Shown one piece after another: positions 5,708-10,853 of a stretch of 10,853 nucleotides of DNA (positions are counted from its first letter, which is position 1; the number at the start of each line of letters is the position of its first letter). The stretch comes from Thermoplasmata archaeon (lineage in GTDB: Archaea; Thermoplasmatota; Thermoplasmata; Lutacidiplasmatales; UBA184). The stretch covers positions 1-10,853 of the forward strand of contig JAKIVW010000057.1 of assembly GCA_022750355.1 (NCBI GenBank), written 5' to 3'. The position numbers and the translations under genes were made by a program. Under the pieces are notes generated by a model that did no database searches, was not told the DNA's origin, and worked only from the letters and a program-made list of their open reading frames with translations.

Positions 5708-7927
5708 GTGACGACGTCGCGCTCGGACGCCCTGACCGAACTGTTCGAGCCGAAGTCGATCGCCGTCGTCGGCGCCTCGAACCGACCCGGCACGGTCGGG
5801 ATGACGCTGTTCCGGAACATCCTGCAGGCCGGTTTCCGAGGCGTGGTCTACCCGGTCAACCCATCGTGGCCGAGCGTTTCGGGCGTTCACTGCTATCCCG
5901 ACGTCGCGCATCTCCCGGAGGCCCCGGACCTCGGGATCGTGATCGTACCCGCGCGCAGCGTCCAGGGCGTCGTGCAGGAGCTCGGTCGGGCCGGAACGCG
6001 CGGGGTCATCGTCATCTCCTCGGGATTTCGGGAGGTCGGCGGTGCGGGGATCGACCTCGAGGACGAGCTCATCCGCACGGCCCAGCGGTACCGGATGTCG
6101 TTGGTCGGACCGAACTGCTTCGGTCTGCTGAACACCGATCCCAGCGTCAGCCTCAACGCGACGTTCAGTCAGAACCTTCCGCCCCGGGGGAACATCGCCT
6201 TCGTCTCTCAGAGCGGTGCGCTCGGGGCCGGGATCCTCCAGTACGGGATCGCCGAGCGGATCGGGTTCTCGCAGTTCGTCTCGGTCGGGAACCGCGCGGG
6301 CGTGGACGAGAACGACCTGCTCCAGTATCTCGGCCGCGACCCGGCCACGCGCGTCATCCTCCTCTACGTGGAAAGCCTCGCGAACGGCCGGCGCTTCCTC
6401 GAGGCCGCCCGCGAGGTGACCGAATTGAAACCGGTGCTCGTGATCAAGAGCGGGCGGACGCCCGCCGGAGAACGGGCCGCCCGGAGCCATACGGGTTCGC
6501 TCGCCCAGTCGGGACGGGACCAGCTGTACGACGCGCTCTTCGAGCAATCGGGGGTCGAGCGGGTCGAGTCGATCGGGGAACTGTTCCGCACGGCCAAGGT
6601 CTTCTCGGCCGGACTTCAGTTGAACGGTCCCCGGCTCGCCATCCTCACGAATTCCGGTGGCCCCGGGATCGTGGCCGCGGACGCAGCCGCCCGGCGGGGC
6701 CTCGAGTTGCCTCTCCCGTCCGACTCCGAGCGCGCCCAGCTCGCCCGCTTTCTCTCCCCCTCGGCCGCGCTCGCCAACCCCGTCGACATGACGGCGGACG
6801 CCGGACCCTCGCAGTGGGAGCAGGCCCTCCGCATCATCCTCGACTCCGCGCGTACCGACGGCGTCCTCGCGATCTCTACCCCGACCGGGACGCTGACCGG
6901 AGCGGCCGTGGCGAGGGCGCTGCTCGCCGCGCACTCGAAGAGCCCCAAGGCACTCACGGCATGCCTGTTCGGCGTGACCGACCTCTCCGAGGACGTCGCC
7001 GTGCTCGAGGCGGGAGGGGTGCCGACGTTCACGTTCCCGGAAGAAGCCGTTCAGGGTCTCGGGAGCCTCGCCCGATACCGGGCCTGGCTCAACCGCCCTC
7101 GTACCGAGGTCCGAAAGTTTACGGTGGACCTCCGGGCGGCCCGAGCCGTCCTCGCCCGCGCCCGTCGAGCGGGGATCTCGGTCCTTCCCGAATATGCCGC
7201 CCGGGAGTTGGTGACCGCGTTCGGGATTCCGTTCGCCAAGGCTCGTCGCGTCCGGACCGCCGAGGAAGCGGTCGCGGCCGCCCGCGAGGTCGGGTACCCG
7301 GTGGTCCTCAAGGTCGCTTCCCCCGACATTTCCCATAAGACGGAGGTCGGTGGGGTGCTCCTTCACCTCGAGGACGCGAACGCGGTGCGAGAGGCCGTGC
7401 GCGAGATGACCGCCAACCTGCGGACTCGGGCGCCCGCGGCCCGGATCGAGGGGTTCGAGGTCGAGGCCGAGATCCATGGCGGGAAGGAGGTGTTGATCGG
7501 GCTGCAGCGCGACCCCGGTTTCGGGCCGGTGGTCGTGTTCGGGCTTGGCGGGATCTACGTCGAGGTGCTGCGCGATGTGACGTTCCGCCTCGCGCCGGTC
7601 CGGCCCCTCTCGGCCGTCCACATGATCGAGTCGGTGAAGGCGTTCCCGCTGCTCCAAGGGGTCCGGGGCGAACCGGCCAGCGACCTCGCCGCGCTCGCCG
7701 AGGCGATCGAACGGATCTCTCAAATCTCGGTCGAGCTGCCGGAAGTGGCCGAACTGGACCTCAATCCGCTCATCGTGCGCGGCGTGGGTTCGGGCGTGGT
7801 CGCGGTCGACGCTCGGGTCGTGCTCGCACCTCCTTCCACACCGGCACGGTCTGCTTCAGCCGGTCGATCAGGTAGCGGGTCGCGGCGAACGCCTCCGAGC
7901 GGTGGCCGCACGCCGCGCCGACGATGA
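5708..7927 (+). CDS. acd: ADP-forming acyl-CoA synthetase, fused alpha-beta
   Basis: A 739-residue acetate/acyl-CoA ligase (ADP-forming), which converts acyl-CoA, ADP and phosphate to acid, CoA and ATP; in archaea this is a main route of substrate-level phosphorylation. Domains in order: CoA-binding Rossmann domain (about 8-135, SIAVVGASNRPGTVG, GPNCFG at 134-139), succinyl-CoA-ligase-like domains (about 150-460) with NIAFVSQSGALG and the phospho-histidine loop SHTGSLA (His261), then the ATP-grasp domain (about 485-706) with GYPVVLKVASPDISHKTEVGGV and ELDLNPLIV. The start is GTG, preceded by GGAG. Homology ends near DARVVL (residue 706). The last 33 residues are Ser/Arg/Pro-rich and come from reading through the antisense of moaE, overlapping it by 158 bp. 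It may act with KorAB downstream. Confidence 0.93.
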   Translation: MTTSRSDALTELFEPKSIAVVGASNRPGTVGMTLFRNILQAGFRGVVYPVNPSWPSVSGVHCYPDVAHLPEAPDLGIVIVPARSVQGVVQELGRAGTRGVIVISSGFREVGGAGIDLEDELIRTAQRYRMSLVGPNCFGLLNTDPSVSLNATFSQNLPPRGNIAFVSQSGALGAGILQYGIAERIGFSQFVSVGNRAGVDENDLLQYLGRDPATRVILLYVESLANGRRFLEAAREVTELKPVLVIKSGRTPAGERAARSHTGSLAQSGRDQLYDALFEQSGVERVESIGELFRTAKVFSAGLQLNGPRLAILTNSGGPGIVAADAAARRGLELPLPSDSERAQLARFLSPSAALANPVDMTADAGPSQWEQALRIILDSARTDGVLAISTPTGTLTGAAVARALLAAHSKSPKALTACLFGVTDLSEDVAVLEAGGVPTFTFPEEAVQGLGSLARYRAWLNRPRTEVRKFTVDLRAARAVLARARRAGISVLPEYAARELVTAFGIPFAKARRVRTAEEAVAAAREVGYPVVLKVASPDISHKTEVGGVLLHLEDANAVREAVREMTANLRTRAPAARIEGFEVEAEIHGGKEVLIGLQRDPGFGPVVVFGLGGIYVEVLRDVTFRLAPVRPLSAVHMIESVKAFPLLQGVRGEPASDLAALAEAIERISQISVELPEVAELDLNPLIVRGVGSGVVAVDARVVLAPPSTPARSASAGRSGSGSRRTPPSGGRTPRRR

Positions 7928-8201
7928 CCGCGATCTCGCCGACCCGTACGCGTCCGACCCGGTGCCACGCCACGGAACGCCCCGCGCCGAATTTTCGACG
8001 AGCTTCCGCCTCCAGCCTCCGGAGCGCCACGAGGGCGGGCGCGCGGTGGGTCTCGTACAGGAGCGCGGTGACGGTTCCCATCGCGGTGGGGTCCGCGCGC
8101 ACGCGGCCGGCGAACAGCACGACCCCGCCCAACTTCGGGTCTTCGAGCTCCCGGAAGGCCGACGCGACGGACAGCGGGCGGGGACTCAGCCGGACGGACA
8201 T
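7770..8201 (-). CDS. moaE: Molybdopterin synthase catalytic subunit MoaE
   Basis: A 143-residue large subunit of molybdopterin synthase, which with thiocarboxylated MoaD converts precursor Z (cPMP) to the dithiolene molybdopterin used by Mo and W enzymes. Signatures: GGVVLFAGRVR (25-35), LLYETHRAPA (47-56), WHRVGRVRVGE (79-89), VGAACGHRSEAF (94-105) and the active-site RLKQTVPVWKE with Lys116 and Lys123. The family usually ends a few residues after this last motif. Here about 18 further residues (Arg/Pro-rich) continue into the antisense of the acyl-CoA synthetase gene before a TGA. The ATG start is 2 bp after the moaD stop, so the two subunits are surely co-expressed. Confidence 0.92.
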   Translation of the reverse strand: MSVRLSPRPLSVASAFRELEDPKLGGVVLFAGRVRADPTAMGTVTALLYETHRAPALVALRRLEAEARRKFGAGRSVAWHRVGRVRVGEIAVIVGAACGHRSEAFAATRYLIDRLKQTVPVWKEVRARPERRPRPRPNPRRAR

Positions 8202-8203
8202 GG

Positions 8204-8500
8204 CTACCCTCCCCCGTAGGGAGGGTGGATGGCGAGTTCGGCTCCGGGAGGGAGTCGTTCGTCGAGGCCCTTCACCAGAACGTCGTCATGAAAGTACCGA
8301 CAGTGCCCCAGGATGGGGGCCACCCGCGGGTGGGCCCGAGCGAGGCCGGCCGCGAGTTCGCGAACCGTGGTCCCGTCGGGGCCGACCGGCCACGACAACG
8401 ATCGAGATCCGACGGCCGTTCGGGCGGTCGAAAACAGCAGAACGCGGACGCGGCCGGTGGGGGGCGCGGAGCGTCGCGGAGTCGCTCCGGTCGCCGTCAT
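8204..8500 (-). CDS. moaD: Molybdopterin synthase sulfur carrier subunit MoaD
   Basis: A 98-residue ubiquitin-fold sulfur carrier. The C-terminal AIHPPYGGG corresponds to the MoaD ending 'al.PPvsGG'; the terminal Gly would be adenylated and thiocarboxylated by an E1-like MoeB. The N-terminal strand VRVLLFSTARTAVG (18-31), TTVRELAAGLARAHP (44-58) and the loop DERLPPGAELAIHPP (80-94) fit the fold. The ATG at 8500 was chosen over a TTG at 8518 because a TATA-like box lies about 25 bp upstream of it. The roughly 16-residue Thr/Pro-rich leader before the fold is longer than usual. The TAG stop is 2 bp before moaE. Archaeal MoaD-like proteins can also serve as protein modifiers (SAMPs), but the moaE partner favours cofactor synthesis. 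Confidence 0.88.
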   Translation of the reverse strand: MTATGATPRRSAPPTGRVRVLLFSTARTAVGSRSLSWPVGPDGTTVRELAAGLARAHPRVAPILGHCRYFHDDVLVKGLDERLPPGAELAIHPPYGGG

Positions 8501-8521
8501 CGCCGGCGGAGCGCACAACCG

Positions 8522-8527
8522 ATTAAT
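8522..8527. promoter_or_regulatory. Shared bidirectional TATA box for moaDE and korAB
   Basis: The palindromic hexamer ATTAAT is the only AT-rich element in the 50-bp gap between two divergent genes. Its centre is 24.5 bp from the moaD ATG and 26.5 bp from the korA ATG, both the standard archaeal TATA-to-start distance. Both mRNAs would therefore start at or next to their start codons with no leader. No convincing Shine-Dalgarno sequence precedes either start, in agreement. Confidence 0.6.
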
Positions 8528-8550
8528 ACAGATGGCCTCTCGATTGAGGA

Positions 8551-10305
8551 ATGACGGAGCTCGCGGTCCGTACGGGGGGTCAGGCCGGGGACGGCATCGC
8601 CTCCGTCGGCGAGACGATCGCGCGCTGCTTCTCCCGGATGGGACTCCATGTCTTCGGTCTCAACGCGTATCAATCGGTCATCCGCGGGGGCCACGTCTGG
8701 TATCATGCGCGTACCGGGGACGGACGCCCACCTTCCCAGGGCGACGGGCTCGACATCCTCTACGCTCTCGACCGGCAGACCGTCGACGTGCACGCCGCCG
8801 GGATCCGTCGCGGGGGTACGATCGTCTTCGACCCGGAAAAGTTCGCCGTGGCGGCGAGCGAGCTGCCCGCGGGCGTCACCGCCCTTCCGGTTCCGACCCT
8901 CGAGTTCGCCCGGAAGTACACGAGCCAATCGATCCTCCAGAACGCGGGCGGGATCGGGGCGACCGCCTTCCTCGCGGGGATTCCGCTCGATCTGTTGCAT
9001 CAGGTTCTCCAGGATTCGTTCGGCCGAAAGGCCGGCGACGTCGCCACCTGGAACCTGGGTGCGAGTGGGGACGGGTACCGTTACGCGGAGGCTCATGCGA
9101 GTGCGAACGCGGCGGCCGTTCGGAAAGGCGGCGCGCCCAAACTCCTCATGACGGGCAACCAAGCCATCGCCCTCGGGGCGGCGGCGGCCGGTTGCAAGTT
9201 CCTCGCCCAATACCCGATGACGCCGGCGTCCGGAGTCCTTCACTGGCTCGCGGCGCACGCCCAGAGCCTCGGGATCGTCGTGAAGCAGGCGGAAGACGAG
9301 ATCGCGGCGATCAACATGGCGATCGGTGCCTCGTTCGGCGGCGTACGTTCGATGACCGCCACGAGCGGAGGCGGGTTCGCGCTGATGGTCGAGGGCCTGG
9401 GATTGGCCGGGATGACCGAGACGCCTCTCGTCGTCGTCGAATCCCAGCGCGCCGGACCCTCGACCGGTCTCCCCACCAAGACCGAGCAAGGCGACCTCAA
9501 CATGATGCTCGGGGCGGGGCAGAGTGATTTCCCGCGCGCGATCCTGGCTCCGACGGACGCGAAGGACGCCTACCTCGCGACCATTCGGGCGTTCGAACTC
9601 GCCGAGACCTGGCAAACCCCGATCCTCCTGGCGAGCGACCTCCATCTCTCGGAGAGTCACTTCACGGTCGACCGAGAGGAGATCTCGCTGAACATCGAAC
9701 CGTCCAGCCTTTTCACGGTCCAGCCCAACGGTCACGAGTACAAGCGTTACCAATACACCGAGTCCGGGATCTCACCGCGCGCGCTCCCCGGACAGCCGGG
9801 TCTCCAGTTCGTCGCCGGCTCGGACGAGCACGACGAGAAGGGACATCTCGTCTCCGATACCCGTTCGGGGATCCCCCAGTGGGTCGCGGAGCGGGTGCGA
9901 ATGATGGACAAGAGGATGGGGAAGCTGCGCGGTCTGCGGACCGACTCCGTCCCTCTCGTCCGGGAGGGTCCCGATGACGCGCCGCTCACCTTCGTGGCGT
10001 GGGGTTCGACCGTCGGTCCGATCCGCGATGCCATGGCGCAGCTCACAGCGCAGGGGAAACCGACGAACCTGCTCTACTTCCCGACCGTCTTCCCGCTCGA
10101 CTCGGAGGGCGTCACCGCCGCCCTCGGACGGACCCATCGGACCCTGCTCGTCGAAGCGAACTACACCGGACAGTTCGGCCGCCTCATCCGCGCCGAGACG
10201 GGGATCGACCTGCCGGAGCGCCTGCTCAAGTACGACGGGGAACCGTTCTATCCCCACGAGATCGTCGCTCGCGGCCTCGAGGTGATCGACCATGGCGGAA
10301 AGTAG
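8551..10305 (+). CDS. korA: 2-oxoacid:ferredoxin oxidoreductase, fused gamma-alpha subunit
   Basis: A 584-residue KorA-type subunit of the enzyme that oxidatively decarboxylates 2-oxoacids to acyl-CoA while reducing ferredoxin. The N-terminal gamma domain (about 1-190) has RTGGQAGDGI (7-16) and SVIRGGHVWYHAR (42-54). The alpha domain (about 195-460) has TGNQAIALGA, the substrate-loop motif YPMTPAS (221-227, a variant of YPITPSS), EDEIAAINMAIGAS (248-261) and SQRAGPSTGLPTKTEQGDL (298-316). The C-terminal domain (about 475-584) has FVAWGSTVGP and LLVEANYTGQFGRLIR. The fused gamma-alpha plan with a separate beta subunit is the two-subunit form known from Sulfolobus and others. It overlaps korB by 14 bp. 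The likely promoter is the ATTAAT box 26 bp upstream. Confidence 0.95.
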   Translation: MTELAVRTGGQAGDGIASVGETIARCFSRMGLHVFGLNAYQSVIRGGHVWYHARTGDGRPPSQGDGLDILYALDRQTVDVHAAGIRRGGTIVFDPEKFAVAASELPAGVTALPVPTLEFARKYTSQSILQNAGGIGATAFLAGIPLDLLHQVLQDSFGRKAGDVATWNLGASGDGYRYAEAHASANAAAVRKGGAPKLLMTGNQAIALGAAAAGCKFLAQYPMTPASGVLHWLAAHAQSLGIVVKQAEDEIAAINMAIGASFGGVRSMTATSGGGFALMVEGLGLAGMTETPLVVVESQRAGPSTGLPTKTEQGDLNMMLGAGQSDFPRAILAPTDAKDAYLATIRAFELAETWQTPILLASDLHLSESHFTVDREEISLNIEPSSLFTVQPNGHEYKRYQYTESGISPRALPGQPGLQFVAGSDEHDEKGHLVSDTRSGIPQWVAERVRMMDKRMGKLRGLRTDSVPLVREGPDDAPLTFVAWGSTVGPIRDAMAQLTAQGKPTNLLYFPTVFPLDSEGVTAALGRTHRTLLVEANYTGQFGRLIRAETGIDLPERLLKYDGEPFYPHEIVARGLEVIDHGGK

Positions 10306-10853
10306 CGCACGCGTCGTGCCGACCCCCACGGGCAGTGCCCTTCCGCTCGTTGGAAAGTCGGACACCAAGCCGACCTGGTGCCCCGGGTGCGGCGACTTCG
10401 GCGTCGTCGCGGCGATCGAGATGGCGGTCAAGCGACTCCAGATCCCCCGCCACAATGTCGTGATCGTCTCGGGGATCGGTTGTTCGTCGAACCTCCCGCA
10501 CTTCCTCTCCTCGTACGGCTTCCACGGTCTCCACGGCCGGTCCCTTCCGGTCGCGGAGGGGATCCGCTGGGCCAACCACGGCCTCACGGTCATCGGCACG
10601 GGTGGGGACGGCGACGGCTTCGGCATCGGCGCGGGTCATTTCATCCACGCGATGCGTCGAAACGTCGATCTGACGTATGTGACGATGGACAATCAGGTGT
10701 ACGGATTGACGACGGGGCAGGCGAGCCCCACTTCGGCGATGGGGCAGAAGACCAAGTCCACCCCCACCGGCGTCATCGAACATCCGATCGAGCCGATCTC
10801 CCTCGCGCTGGCGAGCGGGGCCACCTACATCGCCCGCGGGTTCTCGGGCGACG
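10292..10853 (+). CDS. korB: 2-oxoacid:ferredoxin oxidoreductase, beta subunit (partial, runs off the window)
   Basis: The first 187 residues of the thiamine-diphosphate and Fe-S cluster-binding beta subunit; the 3' end lies beyond the window. Visible motifs are WCPGCGDFG (29-37, cluster cysteines Cys30 and Cys33), SGIGCSSNLPHF (60-71, a further conserved Cys64), the thiamine-diphosphate/Mg motif GDGDGFGIGAGH (105-116) and DNQVYGLTTGQASPT (133-147), all standard for KorB. The ATG lies inside the last codons of korA in another frame, so the two are translationally coupled. The first 25 residues (Ser/Pro/Thr-rich) precede the homologous part. Full members are usually about 280-300 residues, so roughly 100 are missing here. 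Confidence 0.95.
   Translation, partial: MAESSARVVPTPTGSALPLVGKSDTKPTWCPGCGDFGVVAAIEMAVKRLQIPRHNVVIVSGIGCSSNLPHFLSSYGFHGLHGRSLPVAEGIRWANHGLTVIGTGGDGDGFGIGAGHFIHAMRRNVDLTYVTMDNQVYGLTTGQASPTSAMGQKTKSTPTGVIEHPIEPISLALASGATYIARGFSGD

Noticed and set aside
5663..7723. A 686-codon open frame antisense to the acyl-CoA synthetase
   Set aside because: It lies wholly opposite a gene with clear domains, has Arg/Asp/Gly/Pro-biased composition and no recognisable motif. It is a GC-rich shadow.
8206..8226. Perfect 8-bp inverted repeat with a 5-base loop at the end of moaD
   Set aside because: The arms are the codons for the conserved Pro-Pro-Tyr-Gly-Gly-Gly tail plus its stop. Pro (CCN) followed by Gly (GGN) codons produces such symmetry by itself, so no regulatory role is needed.
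8497..9753. A 418-codon open frame antisense to korA
   Set aside because: Opposite a clear KorA sequence, low-complexity charged composition, and it would run through the shared promoter.
1..10853. Mobile elements, CRISPR arrays, tRNA or rRNA genes
   Set aside because: No transposase motifs, direct-repeat arrays, tRNA cloverleaf or rRNA-like sequence were seen; the window is almost filled with housekeeping and metabolic genes of uniform composition.

Overview
This is a gene-dense, GC-rich (roughly two-thirds G+C by eye) archaeal chromosome segment. Ribosomal protein S8e, SRP19, a GPN-loop GTPase, an ADP-forming acyl-CoA synthetase and a two-subunit 2-oxoacid:ferredoxin oxidoreductase together are diagnostic of archaea. 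AT-rich TATA-like boxes lie about 25-27 bp upstream of several start codons, which fits archaeal promoters with leaderless transcripts. My best guess is a high-GC lineage of Thermoplasmatota from soil or sediment. That is an inference from gene content and composition; it was not tested by phylogeny.

Layout. Bases 1-108 hold no supportable gene. RNase HII and an SCP2-like protein form a minus-strand pair (1097 down to 109) with an ATGA overlap. A transglutaminase-like protein follows divergently (1248-2057). Next comes an information-processing block on the plus strand: S8e (2180-2578), SRP19 (2598-2897) and a GPN-loop GTPase (2898-3689). A small uncharacterised minus-strand gene (3694-3996) and a TraB-family gene (4083-4799) diverge from each other. 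An Mrp/NBP35-type iron-sulfur carrier (5640 down to 4771) overlaps the 3' end of TraB. A fused ADP-forming acyl-CoA synthetase (5708-7927) diverges from Mrp. Its 3' end overlaps moaE, which with moaD forms a minus-strand pair (8500 down to 7770). Finally korA (8551-10305) and the 5' part of korB (10292 to the window edge) run on the plus strand.

How the genes work together. KorAB would oxidise 2-oxoacids to acyl-CoA and reduce ferredoxin. The ADP-forming synthetase would turn acyl-CoA into free acid plus ATP, the classic archaeal route of substrate-level phosphorylation. MoaD/MoaE between them make the dithiolene of the molybdenum/tungsten cofactor. Mrp supplies Fe-S clusters, which a ferredoxin-linked pathway needs.

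Most notable points. A single ATTAAT box lies nearly midway between the moaD and korA start codons, at leaderless distance from both. An 8-bp perfect dyad sits between the TATA box and the start of the acyl-CoA synthetase. The synthetase and MoaE both run past their family-typical C-termini through each other's coding sequence. One short, apparently real gene has no recognised family. I found no clear evidence of a wholly new multi-gene system, mobile element, CRISPR array or RNA gene.
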